Shown: positions 8,984-18,552, counted from the stretch's first letter. The stretch: 64,000 nucleotides of DNA from Lacisediminihabitans changchengi (GCF_016634425.1 NZ_JAEPES010000001.1:1122782-1186781), one strand, 5' to 3'. Notes: generated by a model not told the origin, from the sequence alone. Numbers and translations: made by a program.

Positions 8984-9456
8984 GATGGGTTCCTTTCAGC
9001 AGGGATGACCACGGCGGTCGCCCCTTCGATTGCCGTCACGACGACGCGGTCTCCCGCGCCGATTACCTCGACGTCGGTGAGGCCCGAGAGCTTCGCGGTC
9101 CAGGTCTCGCCGTTGGCGAGCTTGACGTGGCCCTGGCCGGCCACGAAGTCGGTTGTCACGGTTCCGGCGAGGCCGAGAAGCGCCGCCACATTGCTCGGGG
9201 TAGCGTCACCGCCCTTCGACAGGGCACGTTTGAGCGCCGGCCGGACGACAAAGATGAGGATCAAGGAGACGACTCCGGCGACGATCACCTGCGCCCACCA
9301 CGGGATGCCGAACAGACCGGCGATGAGGCCCGCGAAACTGCCGACCGCGATCATGAGGAAGGTGAAGTCGACAGTGGCGACCTCGATGATCACGAAGATG
9401 AGGATGAGCGCCAGCCAGAAGATCCACGAATACGTGGTTAGAAATTCAGCGGCCAT
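8980..9456 (-). CDS. NfeD-like membrane protein
   Basis: 158 residues with three to four membrane segments in the first ~75 residues and a C-terminal OB-fold domain (NVAALLGLAGTVTTDFVAGQGHVKLANGETWTAKL). This is the short NfeD type that partners SPFH proteins; it lacks the ClpP-like protease domain of long NfeD. First gene of the NfeD-SPFH-GDPD unit and overlapping the next by 4 bp. Its promoter must lie in the roughly 170 bp shared with the divergent SDR gene. Confidence 0.88.
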   Translation of the reverse strand: MAAEFLTTYSWIFWLALILIFVIIEVATVDFTFLMIAVGSFAGLIAGLFGIPWWAQVIVAGVVSLILIFVVRPALKRALSKGGDATPSNVAALLGLAGTVTTDFVAGQGHVKLANGETWTAKLSGLTDVEVIGAGDRVVVTAIEGATAVVIPAERNPS

Positions 9457-9630
9457 TCAGCTGCCCCCTCGCGCATCGTGTCTTCCGAAGCTATCACCAC
9501 CGGCCGCGCGCCGGGGGGAAGCACGGGCATTGCAAAGCATTGGTCACGCTCGTCCCTTGGTATTGTCGGGAATCGGGCCGCTTGGTCCGTTCCTGTCTGT
9601 TCGCAGGCTCGTCTTCCCAGGAGTTCTCTC

Positions 9631-10410
9631 GTGACCAACCCCCTCGCCCCCGGTTCCCTCGACGGACTGCGCGCCCTCGTTACCGGCTCCTCCCGTGGCA
9701 TCGGCGCCGACACCGTCACCTACCTCGCCGAGGCGGGGGCGAGCGTCGTCGTCAACTACCGCAATAAAGAGGCGCGCGCGAACAAACTCGTGGAGAAGTT
9801 GGTTGCCACCGGCGCCTCCGCGATCGCCATTGGCGCCGACCTCACCGACGAGGCCTCGGTCGCAGCGATGTTCGACACCATCCAGACTGACCTCGGCGGG
9901 CTCGACATCCTCGTCCTCAACGCCTCGGGAGGCATGGAGTCCGGCATGGAAGCCGACTATGCCACCAAGCTCAACCGCGACGCCCAGCTGCGCGTGCTGA
10001 ACGCTGCACTGCCCCTGCTGCAGCCGGGCTCGCGCGTGGTGTTCGTCACCAGCCACCAGGCGCACTTCATCCACACCACCCCGACCATGCCCGAATACCT
10101 GCCGGTGGCCCTGAGCAAGCGTGCCGGCGAGGATGCGCTGCGCGGCCTGATCCCGACCCTGACCGAGGCGGGCATCGGCTTCGTCGTCGTTTCCGGCGAC
10201 ATGATCGAGGGCACCATCACGGCCACTCTGCTCGAGCGGGCGAACCCGGGCGCGATCAGTGCCAGAAAGGACGCGGCGGGCAAGCTCTATAACGTGGCGG
10301 AGTTCGCCGCCGAGGTGGCGCGGGCTGCTGTCGATCCGATTCCTGACGACAACACGCGGCTGGTCGGCGACACCAGCGACTTCGCGCCGACCGACGACGC
10401 TGCCGAGTAG
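9631..10410 (+). CDS. short-chain dehydrogenase/reductase (SDR)
   Basis: 259 residues. Rossmann motif VTGSSRGIGADT (Gly-rich, NAD(P)-binding), VLNASGG in place of the usual NAAG, and a degenerate catalytic region: Ser/Thr in VFVTSHQAHF, then YLPVALSKRAGED with Tyr and Lys separated further than the classical YxxxK. The active site is therefore atypical. The GTG at 9631 was chosen because it follows a CAGGAG ribosome-binding site and starts the Rossmann fold at the normal place; the open frame extends to 9478. The S9 peptidase gene follows after 15 bp. Substrate unknown. Confidence 0.83.
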   Translation: MTNPLAPGSLDGLRALVTGSSRGIGADTVTYLAEAGASVVVNYRNKEARANKLVEKLVATGASAIAIGADLTDEASVAAMFDTIQTDLGGLDILVLNASGGMESGMEADYATKLNRDAQLRVLNAALPLLQPGSRVVFVTSHQAHFIHTTPTMPEYLPVALSKRAGEDALRGLIPTLTEAGIGFVVVSGDMIEGTITATLLERANPGAISARKDAAGKLYNVAEFAAEVARAAVDPIPDDNTRLVGDTSDFAPTDDAAE

Positions 10411-10425
10411 CGGGCGAGCAACCCC

Positions 10426-12459
10426 GTGAAGGCGAGCGACCTCTCCCTGCTGACCAGCCTGTCCCGGCCTGCCCTGCACCCGGACGGCACGAGAGCCGTC
10501 GTCGCAGTGAGCCACCCCGATTTGGCGGCCGACCGCACGGTCGGGCAGCTCTGGTCCGTCGCGGTGCCGGGCGGCGCACGCCGTCGCATCACCCGGGGGG
10601 TGGCCGATGGATCGCCTGCCTTCTCGCCCGACGGCGCACTTCTCGCTTTCACCCGCGCCGATTCAGACGGCCGCGGCCAGGTGTTCGTCACCGAGACCGA
10701 CGGCGGCGAGCCGATCCAGGTAACGGATGCCCCGCTCGGCATAGACGACTACGTCTGGTCGCCAGACTCCCGCAGCCTCGCCTTCACCGCGCGCGTTCCC
10801 GAACCGGGACGCTACGGCTCGGTTGCCGACCTCGGACCGAATGCCGAGGCCCCGCGCCGCATCACGACGCTGAAGTACACGGCGAACGGCCTGGGCTACA
10901 TCACCGACCGTCGGTCGCACGTGTTCCTGGTCGAGGTACCCAGCCCGGGGGAGGAGCCGCGTTACCGCACCGCCCCGAGCGTGGGAGACGAGCATCCGGA
11001 TGCCCCCGCCGCCGCCCCGGTGGCCCGCCAGCTCACTACCGGTGATGCCGATGACAGCGCCCCGCGATTCTCGCCCGACGGGCTGCGCATCGCCTTCGTC
11101 TCGGCACGACGCGCACCCGACGCGACGCTGGCGAACGAGATCTATGTCGTGGCCGTCGCGGAGGAAAGCACGCCCGAACTGCTCAGTGCACCCGAGCCAC
11201 TCAGTCCAGCAGACGCCCAGTTCGGCATCGACGACCTCGGCTGGGCCGCCGACGGGCATCTCTTGTTCACCGGCATCGAGCTCGGCCCGCACGGCACCGA
11301 CTTCATCGGTCGCTCGGGCGGCCTGTTCCACCTCGACCCGAGCACCTCCGCCGTCACAAGGCTCACCGATACCGCCTACGACGTCGGTGGAGAACTGACG
11401 GTCGTCGGCGACGCTGCGCTCGTCGGCAACGTGAGCCGCGGTCGCGTCACCCTGCTGCGCGTGACGCACGGGTCCGACCTGGCCGGCACCCAGATCGAGG
11501 TGGTGGCCGGCGGCGATGTCGAGATCTCCGGCGTCTCGGCGGTGGAGGGCACCATCGTGGTCGCCTACGCTGCTCCGGAGACCACAGGTGAGCTCGGACT
11601 TGTGCTCGATGGCTCGGTGGTCGCGCTCACCGACTTCTCCGCGCCACTTCGCGAGGCGGGCATCATCCCGGCTCCCGAGTTCAGCGTCGAGTCGCGCGAC
11701 GGCCACCCCGTGCACGGCTGGGTGCTCACCCCGGCCGGGGCGGGCCCGCACCCCGTGCTGCTCGTCATCCATGGCGGACCCTTCGCCCAGTACACGGTGA
11801 GCCTGTTCGACGAGGCCCAGGTCTACGCCGACGCCGGGTACGCGGTGGTCATGTGCAATCCGCGCGGCAGCGCGGGGTATGGCGAAGAGCACGGCCGCGC
11901 CGTGCGTCACGCCATGGGCACGGTCGACCTCACCGATGTGCTCGACTTCTTGGACGGCGCCATCTCCGCCAACCCGACCTTCGACGCCGGCCGGGTCGGC
12001 ATCATGGGCGGGTCGTACGGCGGATATCTCACCGCCTGGACCATCGCTCACGATCACCGTTTCGCGGGCGCTATCGTGGAGCGCGGGTTTCTCGACCCCG
12101 AGGGTTTTGTCGGGACCTCCGACATCGGATCGTTCTTCGGCGACGAATACGTGGGAACGGATGCCGCCGCGATCGCGAAGCAAAGCCCGCAGGCGGTCGT
12201 CGGGCAGGTACGCACCCCCACCTTCGTGATCCACTCGGCCGACGATCTGCGCTGCCCGCTGCCTCAGGGCGAGCGATACTACGCGGCACTCAAGCGCCGC
12301 GGGGTAGAGACCGAGCTGCTGATCTTCCCCGGCGAGAACCACGAACTGAGCAGGAGCGGCCGGCCGCGGCATCGCCTGCAGCGGTTCGAGGCGATCCTCG
12401 ACTGGTGGGCTCGCTCCCTGCCAGTTACTGCACCTACCGACAACAGCGGAACCCGATGA
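10426..12459 (+). CDS. S9 family prolyl-oligopeptidase-type serine peptidase
   Basis: 677 residues: an N-terminal beta-propeller with WD40-like TolB repeats (FSPDGALLAFTRAD, APRFSPDGLRIAFVSARR) and a C-terminal alpha/beta-hydrolase. Catalytic residues are Ser in GIMGGSYGGYLTAW, Asp in HSADDLRCPLPQGE and His in GENHELSRSG. It probably acts as an aminopeptidase on short peptides. No signal peptide, so it is cytoplasmic. Its end overlaps the NUDIX start by 4 bp (ATGA). Confidence 0.9.
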   Translation: MKASDLSLLTSLSRPALHPDGTRAVVAVSHPDLAADRTVGQLWSVAVPGGARRRITRGVADGSPAFSPDGALLAFTRADSDGRGQVFVTETDGGEPIQVTDAPLGIDDYVWSPDSRSLAFTARVPEPGRYGSVADLGPNAEAPRRITTLKYTANGLGYITDRRSHVFLVEVPSPGEEPRYRTAPSVGDEHPDAPAAAPVARQLTTGDADDSAPRFSPDGLRIAFVSARRAPDATLANEIYVVAVAEESTPELLSAPEPLSPADAQFGIDDLGWAADGHLLFTGIELGPHGTDFIGRSGGLFHLDPSTSAVTRLTDTAYDVGGELTVVGDAALVGNVSRGRVTLLRVTHGSDLAGTQIEVVAGGDVEISGVSAVEGTIVVAYAAPETTGELGLVLDGSVVALTDFSAPLREAGIIPAPEFSVESRDGHPVHGWVLTPAGAGPHPVLLVIHGGPFAQYTVSLFDEAQVYADAGYAVVMCNPRGSAGYGEEHGRAVRHAMGTVDLTDVLDFLDGAISANPTFDAGRVGIMGGSYGGYLTAWTIAHDHRFAGAIVERGFLDPEGFVGTSDIGSFFGDEYVGTDAAAIAKQSPQAVVGQVRTPTFVIHSADDLRCPLPQGERYYAALKRRGVETELLIFPGENHELSRSGRPRHRLQRFEAILDWWARSLPVTAPTDNSGTR

Positions 12460-12920
12460 CCGGCGGGCTGCGGCTGACCTCGAGGATTCTGCTGTTCGAC
12501 CGGGACGACCGCATCCTGCTGTTTCTCACGAAGGCCCCAGACACGAGTGGCGCCGCGCGCTGGCTCACGCCCGGCGGGGGAGTGGACCCGGGCGAGAACC
12601 ACGATCAGGCCGCCGTGCGCGAGCTGTTCGAGGAGACCGGCCTCAAGGTCGACGACCTCGGCACGCCGGTGTGGGAGCACGACTTCGACGTGATGTGGGA
12701 TGCGGCCGACCATTCGACCGGCCATGCCGTGTTCTACCGCCACATCGTCGACGCGTTCGAGCCGAGCGACGCCCACTGGACCGACGACGAGAAGGTCGAC
12801 GTACTCGCCCACCGATGGTGGACGGCCGACGACCTGATCGGCACCGACGAACCATACGAACCCGCGGAACTGCCAGAGTTGGTTCTGCGCAATCTGCCAC
12901 ACGCCCCAGCTCAGGAGTAA
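12456..12920 (+). CDS. NUDIX hydrolase
   Basis: 154 residues. The Nudix box is complete: GGGVDPGENHDQAAVRELFEETGL, with the conserved G-x5-E-x7-REUxEE pattern that binds Mg2+ and cuts nucleoside diphosphate derivatives. Start ATG overlaps the peptidase stop. The substrate cannot be read from the sequence. It closes a likely SDR-S9-NUDIX transcript. Confidence 0.88.
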   Translation: MTGGLRLTSRILLFDRDDRILLFLTKAPDTSGAARWLTPGGGVDPGENHDQAAVRELFEETGLKVDDLGTPVWEHDFDVMWDAADHSTGHAVFYRHIVDAFEPSDAHWTDDEKVDVLAHRWWTADDLIGTDEPYEPAELPELVLRNLPHAPAQE

Positions 12921-12923
12921 GAC

Positions 12924-13397
12924 ATGCCCATCTTCGAAGAACTTCCCGTCTTTACGATCGCCGACCTCGAGGAGCTCACCGGTCTCGACACCGACGTCTT
13001 CGACAACGACCACGGCGTGCTTCTCGGGGTGATCGCCGTCGGGGTGATTCAGGACTGGAATCTCAACCTCGCCGTGCAGATCGTGCTGGGCGACGAGCTG
13101 GTGTTCCGCGCCAACCTCGGCACCACCGGCTCCGGCAACGACCCCTGGCTGGCGGGCAAGGCCGCCGTGGCGACCGCCTTCAATGAGCCGTCACTGCTGG
13201 TGAAGCGACGCCAGGAGGAAGCGGGAACGACGCTCGAAGAACAGGGCTACGACTTCGAGACGTACCGCGCACACGGCGGATCGATCCCCATTCGCATCGA
13301 CGGTCTCGCGGTCGGCACGATCACCATGTCGGGAGAGCCTGACGTTGTCGACCACGCCGCCAGCGCCGAGGCCGTGCGCCGCTACCTCGCGCGCTGA
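12924..13397 (+). CDS. UPF0303 / GlcG-HbpS-type heme-degrading-domain protein
   Basis: 157 residues resembling the UPF0303 branch of the DUF336 (GlcG/HbpS) fold: LLGVIAVGVIQDWNLNLAVQIVLGDELVFRANLGTTG, then WLAGKAAVATAF, ending with FETYRAHGGSIPIRIDGLAVGTITMSG. Relatives bind heme or are fused to flavoenzymes; a precise activity is unproven. It starts 3 bp after the NUDIX stop, probably in the same transcript. Confidence 0.8.
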   Translation: MPIFEELPVFTIADLEELTGLDTDVFDNDHGVLLGVIAVGVIQDWNLNLAVQIVLGDELVFRANLGTTGSGNDPWLAGKAAVATAFNEPSLLVKRRQEEAGTTLEEQGYDFETYRAHGGSIPIRIDGLAVGTITMSGEPDVVDHAASAEAVRRYLAR

Positions 13398-13411
13398 GCT
13401 CGCGCGCTGGG

Positions 13412-13549
13412 CTAGCTCTGGAACAGGCCGGGGATGAGCGTCGGAGAGAACGTGACGCCGATGCCGATCAGAGCCACCACCACGACCACGACGGCCATGA
13501 AGGCCAGCAACAGGATGCCCAGATACTTGATGATGCCGAAGAACGTCAT
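13412..13549 (-). CDS. 45-residue hydrophobic membrane peptide
   Basis: A short frame on the minus strand between the UPF0303 gene and kynA, starting MTFFGIIKYLGILLLAFM and containing a run of valines followed by ALIGIGVTFSP. It would be a single membrane-spanning peptide with a short tail ending GLFQS. The ribosome-binding site is weak. Placement in an otherwise non-coding gap, with no overlap on either side, argues for a real small gene. No function can be assigned. Confidence 0.5.
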   Translation of the reverse strand: MTFFGIIKYLGILLLAFMAVVVVVVALIGIGVTFSPTLIPGLFQS

Positions 13550-13582
13550 GACATCAGTATTCCGTGATTCGAGAGGTATCGC

Positions 13583-14437
13583 ATGACCGACCCCGGCAAC
13601 ACCCGTCCGCTCGAAGACGGAATCGTGACCGACTTCTCGAAGAAGATGAACTACGGCGGCTATCTGGCGCTCGACGAGCTGCTCAGTCTGCAACGGCCGG
13701 TCAGTGTGCCGGAGCACCACGACGAGCTGCTGTTCATCATCCAGCACCAGACCAGCGAGCTCTGGATCAAGCTGATGCTGCACGAGCTGCGGTCTGCGCG
13801 GCAGGCCTTCCGCGACGACGACATCGGCACGGCACTCAAGCGCATCGCGCGGGTCAAACACATTCAGGAGACGCTGACCAAGCAGTGGTCGGTGCTCGCC
13901 ACGTTGACGCCAACCGAGTACTCGGAGTTCCGTGACTTCCTGGCGAACTCGTCGGGGTTCCAGTCCTTCCAGTACCGCGCGCTGGAGTTCATTCTGGGCA
14001 ACAAGAACGCGAAGATCCTCAGCGTGTTCGCCAGCGACCCGGTTTCGCAGGGGATCCTGCAGGAGTTGCTGGACGAGCCGACACTGTACGACGAGTTCCT
14101 GCGCTACCTCGCGCGTCTTGGATTCGCCATCCCGCAGGAGGTGCTCGACCGCGACCTGACGAAGGCCTGGACCTTCACCGCCGAACTGGTGCCCGTCTTC
14201 CGCGAGATCTACGAGTCGGCCGGCGACAACTGGCGGCTGTACGAGGCCTGCGAGGAACTCGTCGACCTCGAAGACAACTTCCAGTTCTGGCGTTTCCGGC
14301 ACCTGCGCACCGTGCGCCGCACCATCGGCTTCAAGACCGGTACCGGCGGCTCGAGCGGTGTCGACTTCCTGCAGCGCGCCCTCGACCTCACCTTCTTTCC
14401 CGAGCTGTACGCGGTACGCACGGAGATCGGCACGTGA
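13583..14437 (+). CDS. kynA: tryptophan 2,3-dioxygenase
   Basis: 284 residues of the heme-dependent TDO family: [17 protein letters not shown] near the N-terminus, [25 protein letters not shown], then [17 protein letters not shown], the heme-ligand region [29 protein letters not shown] and C-terminal [13 protein letters not shown]. It oxidises L-tryptophan to N-formylkynurenine, the first step of kynurenine degradation. The stop overlaps the amidohydrolase start by 4 bp, and kynureninase follows with the same overlap, so the three are one operon. Confidence 0.95.
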   Translation: MTDPGNTRPLEDGIVTDFSKKMNYGGYLALDELLSLQRPVSVPEHHDELLFIIQHQTSELWIKLMLHELRSARQAFRDDDIGTALKRIARVKHIQETLTKQWSVLATLTPTEYSEFRDFLANSSGFQSFQYRALEFILGNKNAKILSVFASDPVSQGILQELLDEPTLYDEFLRYLARLGFAIPQEVLDRDLTKAWTFTAELVPVFREIYESAGDNWRLYEACEELVDLEDNFQFWRFRHLRTVRRTIGFKTGTGGSSGVDFLQRALDLTFFPELYAVRTEIGT

Positions 14438-15450
14438 GACTGATCTCGGCGCTCGACTCCTGGGACGGCCGCGGCTTCACCGGCCCCGCGCTGTTCGCGA
14501 TCGACGGCGAGCGGCTCACGCTCGTCGACACCGAGCCGACGGATGACGACGGCGCAGCCCACGTCGGTGGCACAGTGCACATCAACGGCACCCTGCTCCC
14601 CGGCTTCACCGACTCTCACGTCCACCTCGGCCTGGTGGACCCGACCGGACTCGTTCCGGGCGGAATCGCTCGGGTCGTCGACCTGGGATCCGACCCGCGG
14701 CTCGTCGCGCGGTGGGCTGCCTCCGACGTCGTCGACGTGGAGTTCGCCGGCGCGTTCCTGACCGCGGCAGGCGGATACCCGGTTGGACGCGACTGGGCTG
14801 CGGCAGAGTCGATCCGCGAGGTGATGTCGGCGCGGGAGAGTGCGGCGGCGGTCGACGAGATGGCGGTGGCGGGGGCATCCGTCATCAAGGTCGCAGTGAA
14901 TAGCAGCGGACCCGTCTGGGACGATCGGATGCTCGCCACCGTCGTCCGTCAGGCGCACGACGCCGGGCTGCCGATCGTCGCCCACGCGGAGGGACCCGGT
15001 CAGGCGATGCGGGCGATCCGGGCCGGGGCCGATCGACTCGCCCATACCCCGTTCAGCGAACTGATCTCGGACGACGACGTGAGCGAAGCCACCGAGACCT
15101 GCACCTGGATCAGCACGCTCGACATCCACGGCTGGGGCAACCCGACGGCCGAGTATGCGATCGCGCTCGACAACCTCAGCCGCTTCGCCGCGGCGGGTGG
15201 ACCGGTACTGTATGGCACGGATCTCGGCAATGGTCCACTGCCGGTCGGCATCAACACGCGCGAGCTGGATGCACTGGTGGCGGCGGGGCTCAGCGCCGAC
15301 GCTGTCGTCGCCGCGATCGCGCCGGGGCCGCTGCAGGGTCGGGTTTCGGTCATCCGCGGCCCGGTCAATCGCGACCGCACCGTGCTCGCCGACTGGCTGA
15401 GCACCGCTACCGTCCACTCTGTGCGCGACCTCGAGGAGACCTTCGCATGA
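14434..15450 (+). CDS. amidohydrolase-family enzyme in kynurenine operon (candidate N-formylkynurenine formamidase)
   Basis: 338 residues with the metal-dependent amidohydrolase barrel: HxH in [11 protein letters not shown] (about residue 61), Lys in SVIKVAVN (about 153), His in [10 protein letters not shown], His in DRLAHTPF and Asp in VLYGTDLG. These positions match imidazolonepropionase-like enzymes. The operon has the first (kynA) and third (kynU) steps but no recognisable kynB formamidase, so this enzyme may hydrolyse N-formylkynurenine to kynurenine and formate. That role rests on position only. Overlaps both neighbours by 4 bp. Confidence 0.82.
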   Translation: MRLISALDSWDGRGFTGPALFAIDGERLTLVDTEPTDDDGAAHVGGTVHINGTLLPGFTDSHVHLGLVDPTGLVPGGIARVVDLGSDPRLVARWAASDVVDVEFAGAFLTAAGGYPVGRDWAAAESIREVMSARESAAAVDEMAVAGASVIKVAVNSSGPVWDDRMLATVVRQAHDAGLPIVAHAEGPGQAMRAIRAGADRLAHTPFSELISDDDVSEATETCTWISTLDIHGWGNPTAEYAIALDNLSRFAAAGGPVLYGTDLGNGPLPVGINTRELDALVAAGLSADAVVAAIAPGPLQGRVSVIRGPVNRDRTVLADWLSTATVHSVRDLEETFA

Positions 15451-16694
15451 CCATCAGCATCAGCAGCAGCAAGCATGACAGCGCAGCTCTCGACGCCGCC
15501 GACCCGCTCGCCGCCTACGTTGACCTGTTCGTGCCGGGGGAGCACGTCGTCTCCTACCTCGACGGCAACTCGCTCGGGCGCCCGCTGCTCGCCACCCGAG
15601 CACGCTTCGACGACTTCATCGTGGGTGACTGGGGCAACCGCCTCATCCGCTCGTGGGATGAACAATGGATGTCCCTGCCGCTCGACCTGGGGGACCGGAT
15701 CGCCGCGATCACCCTCGGCGCTGCCGCCGGCCAGACCGTCGTCGCCGACTCCACCACGGTGATGCTGTACAAGTTCGTCCGTGCCGCGGTGGACGCACGG
15801 CTCGCCTCGTCCGATGCCTCGCGATCCGAGATCGTGGTCGACGTCGCCAATTTTCCGACCGACCGCTATCTGGTCGAGGGCATCGCCGCCGAGCGGGGGT
15901 TGACCCTGCGCTGGATCGAGGTCGACCCCGATCGCGGAGTCACCGTGGAACAGGTCACCGACGTGGTGGGCGACCGCACCGCCCTCGTGCTGCTCAGCCA
16001 TGTCGACTACCGCTCCGGCTACGTCGCCGACATACCGGCGATCACCGCGGTCGCTCACGAGGCCGGGGCACTCGTGCTCTGGGATCTGTGCCATTCGGCC
16101 GGCGTCATCCCGATGCAGCTCGACGAGTGGGGAGTCGACCTCGCGGTCGGCTGCAGCTACAAATACCTCAACGGCGGCCCCGGCGCACCGGCCTTCGGCT
16201 ACGTCGCGGCACGCCTGCAGGGCGAACTCGTGCAGCCGATCCAGGGCTGGATGGGCGCCGCCGACGTCTTCGCGATGGGCCCCGGCTACCGTCCGGCGGA
16301 GGGAATGCGCCGTTTCATCAGCGGCACGCCGCCGGTGGTCGGGATGCTCGCCATGCAAGACATGCTGGATGCGATCGAGAGCGCCGGAATCGAGGCGATC
16401 CGGGCCAAGTCACTCGCCCTCACGAGTCACGCCTTCGACCTGGTCGAGGAGCTGCTCTCGGAGTTCGGCGTCGGTGTCGTGACGCCGCGCGAGGAGGCCC
16501 GTCGGGGCAGTCACGTGACCATCACCCATCCCGAATTCCGGGCCGTGACCCAGACCCTGTGGGCGCAGGATGTCATTCCCGACTTCCGCAACCCCGACGG
16601 CATCCGTCTCGGCCTGTCGCCGCTCAGCACCTCGTTCGCCGAACTGCGGGTCGGCGTCGAGGCGATCAGGACAGCGCTGCTCGCGCTGCGCTGA
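15447..16694 (+). CDS. kynU: kynureninase
   Basis: 415 residues, a fold-type I PLP enzyme. Diagnostic stretches are YLDGNSLGRP near the N-terminus, LLSHVDYRSGYVADI, LWDLCHSAGVIP with the PLP-contacting Asp, and VGCSYKYLNGGPGAPAF with the Schiff-base lysine. It cleaves kynurenine to anthranilate and L-alanine. It ends the kynA operon and converges on alanine dehydrogenase, which could consume the alanine released. Confidence 0.95.
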   Translation: MTISISSSKHDSAALDAADPLAAYVDLFVPGEHVVSYLDGNSLGRPLLATRARFDDFIVGDWGNRLIRSWDEQWMSLPLDLGDRIAAITLGAAAGQTVVADSTTVMLYKFVRAAVDARLASSDASRSEIVVDVANFPTDRYLVEGIAAERGLTLRWIEVDPDRGVTVEQVTDVVGDRTALVLLSHVDYRSGYVADIPAITAVAHEAGALVLWDLCHSAGVIPMQLDEWGVDLAVGCSYKYLNGGPGAPAFGYVAARLQGELVQPIQGWMGAADVFAMGPGYRPAEGMRRFISGTPPVVGMLAMQDMLDAIESAGIEAIRAKSLALTSHAFDLVEELLSEFGVGVVTPREEARRGSHVTITHPEFRAVTQTLWAQDVIPDFRNPDGIRLGLSPLSTSFAELRVGVEAIRTALLALR

Positions 16695-16763
16695 ACTGGG
16701 CCGCTCGACCCTGATCCCCTCGACCCTGAGCCTCCCAACCCTGAGCCCCTAGATGCTGCTCGG

Positions 16764-17876
16764 CTAGACCAGAAGCGCGTCGACCTCGGCGAACGCCACC
16801 TCGGGAAAGACCTCGGCCGTTCCGGGGTGGGTCAGCGCGCCGGCGACGGTCGAGACCGACTTCGCCAGCGCCGGGTCGCGCCGGGCTGCTTCGCGCCAGC
16901 CGAGCGTGGCGACCTGCACGATGTAGGGGAGGGTCGCGTTGGTCAGCGCCGACGTCGAAGTGGACGCGACTCCACCGGGCATGTTCGCCACGCAGTAGAA
17001 GATCGACTTCTCGACCAGGTAGGTCGGGTCGTCGTGAGTGGTCGGGCGGGAGTCTTCGAAGCATCCGCCCTGGTCGATCGCGATGTCGACCAGCACCGAG
17101 CCCGGCTTCATCCGAGACACGAGGTCGTGTGAGACGAGGGTCGGTGCCTTCTTGCCCGGGAGGAGCACGGCGCCGATGACGAGGTCGGCCTCGAGCACGC
17201 TCTTCTCGATTTCGTAGCGGTTGGAGACGACGGTCTTGGCGCGCCCGCCGAAGACCTCGTCGATGTGACGGAGCCGCGGGATCGACAGATCGAGGATGGT
17301 GACGTCAGCGCCGACGGCGAGGGCCTGGCCCAGGGCGTTCTGCCCGGCCATGCCGGCACCGATGATGGTGACCTTGGCGGGACGCACGCCGGGCACGCCG
17401 CCGAGTAGCACGCCCCGTCCGCCCTGGCTGCCCATCAGGTGGTAGCCGCCGACGAGCACCGAGAGACGCCCGGCGACCTCACTCATCGGAGCGAGGAGGG
17501 GCAGAGATCCGTCGGCGAGCTGCACGGTCTCATAGGCGAGGGAGGTGGTGCCCGAGTCGACGAGTGCGCGCACGAGAGCTTCGTCGGCCGCGATGTGGAG
17601 GTAGGTGAACAGCAGAAGATCGCTGCGCAGGAAACGGTACTCGGAGGCGACCGGCTCCTTGACCTTGACCACCATCTCGGCCGCCCAGGCGCCGTCGACG
17701 TCGACGATGGTCCCACCCGCCGCGGCGTACTCCGCATCCGGGATAGCTGCGCCGAGCCCGGCTCCCGCCTGCACGAGAACGCTGTGGCCGCGGCCGACCA
17801 GTTCGAAGACACCGGACGGGGTGAGTCCTACCCGGTCCTCGTGGTTCTTTACTTCCTTTGGAACTCCGATGATCAC
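16764..17876 (-). CDS. ald: alanine dehydrogenase
   Basis: 370 residues starting IIGVPKEVKNHEDRVGLTP after the initiator GTG. Substrate-binding residues lie in this opening and in KVKEPVASEY; the nucleotide-binding site is VTIIGAGMAGQNALGQA and the C-terminal part has VANMPGGVASTSTSALTNATLPY. It interconverts L-alanine and pyruvate with NAD. The longer frame to 17969 was rejected because the family begins here and AGGGGATCACA gives a good ribosome-binding site. The divergent Lrp-type gene is the likely regulator. Confidence 0.94.
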   Translation of the reverse strand: MIIGVPKEVKNHEDRVGLTPSGVFELVGRGHSVLVQAGAGLGAAIPDAEYAAAGGTIVDVDGAWAAEMVVKVKEPVASEYRFLRSDLLLFTYLHIAADEALVRALVDSGTTSLAYETVQLADGSLPLLAPMSEVAGRLSVLVGGYHLMGSQGGRGVLLGGVPGVRPAKVTIIGAGMAGQNALGQALAVGADVTILDLSIPRLRHIDEVFGGRAKTVVSNRYEIEKSVLEADLVIGAVLLPGKKAPTLVSHDLVSRMKPGSVLVDIAIDQGGCFEDSRPTTHDDPTYLVEKSIFYCVANMPGGVASTSTSALTNATLPYIVQVATLGWREAARRDPALAKSVSTVAGALTHPGTAEVFPEVAFAEVDALLV

Positions 17877-18064
17877 TGTGATCCCCTGCCGTCGATGTAC
17901 CGAACCGCGTGCCAGCACACGGCTATCATGTACAGGATTTGTTTCGATGGCATGAAATCGGAATGACATTCGGCAAATCGCCGAATTTTACATTTTTATT
18001 CGACGACAGGCGCGTCGAGGAGCTAGCCGGACGCACAGTATTCGCGGCGGGCGAAGGGACGACC
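17877..18064. promoter_or_regulatory. ald / lrp divergent control region
   Basis: An AT-rich 188-bp gap between divergently read ald and its Lrp-type regulator. It holds a perfect 7-bp inverted repeat, ATTCGGC (17968-17974) and GCCGAAT (17980-17986) with a 5-base spacer, followed by an AT-rich run. The size and symmetry suit an Lrp/AldR binding site controlling both genes. Promoter elements were not placed with certainty. Confidence 0.55.
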
Positions 18065-18532
18065 ATGGACGACATCGACGAGAAGATCGTCTGGGAGCTC
18101 TCCCGCAACGCACGCATCTCCAATAAAGACCTCGCCGAACGCGTCGGTCTCGCGCCGTCGACGTGTCTGGGTCGGGTGCGAGCGCTCGAGGAGAGCGGCA
18201 CCATCCGCTCGTACCATGCTCACCCGGATTGGGCGGCGATGGGACTCAGCGTCGAGGCCATCGTCACCGTGCGACTGCGCGCCCAGGCCCGCGGTCACGT
18301 CGACACCTATGCCCAACGCGTGATCACGCTGCCCAATGTGCTCAATGTCTTCTTCCTCGGGGGCGCGGACGACTTCCTCATCCACGTCGCGTGCAGCGAT
18401 AGTCGTGAGCTGCGGGATTTCGTGGCGCAGCAGCTGAGCATGGACCCGGCGGTCGCCTCGACGCAGACGAACATCGTCTTCGACCATCTCGTGGGGCTCG
18501 AACATATGAACAAGACCGCCGCGAAGGACTGA
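18065..18532 (+). CDS. Lrp/AsnC-family transcriptional regulator (AldR-like)
   Basis: 155 residues from ATG 18065 (MDDIDEKIVWELSRNARI). The N-terminal winged helix (NKDLAERVGLAPSTCLGRVRALEESGTI) is followed by the RAM ligand-binding/oligomerisation domain (FFLGGADDFLIHVAC). The family senses amino acids. Divergence from ald suggests alanine-responsive activation of ald, as AldR-type proteins do. The open frame extends to 17909, but those residues do not belong to the family. Confidence 0.9.
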   Translation: MDDIDEKIVWELSRNARISNKDLAERVGLAPSTCLGRVRALEESGTIRSYHAHPDWAAMGLSVEAIVTVRLRAQARGHVDTYAQRVITLPNVLNVFFLGGADDFLIHVACSDSRELRDFVAQQLSMDPAVASTQTNIVFDHLVGLEHMNKTAAKD

Positions 18533-18552
18533 CGCACGACACCACGTCGTCG

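Noticed and set aside
8015..9634. A 539-codon plus-strand frame across the SPFH/NfeD genes
   Set aside because: Antisense to two well-supported overlapping genes and spans their junction; no domain recognised.
10663..12372. A 569-codon open frame antisense to the S9 peptidase gene
   Set aside because: Shadow of a gene with complete catalytic motifs on the other strand.
16695..16763. Imperfect CCCTGAGCC-type repeats between kynU and ald
   Set aside because: Only about three short units; too small to interpret as a repeat array or terminator.
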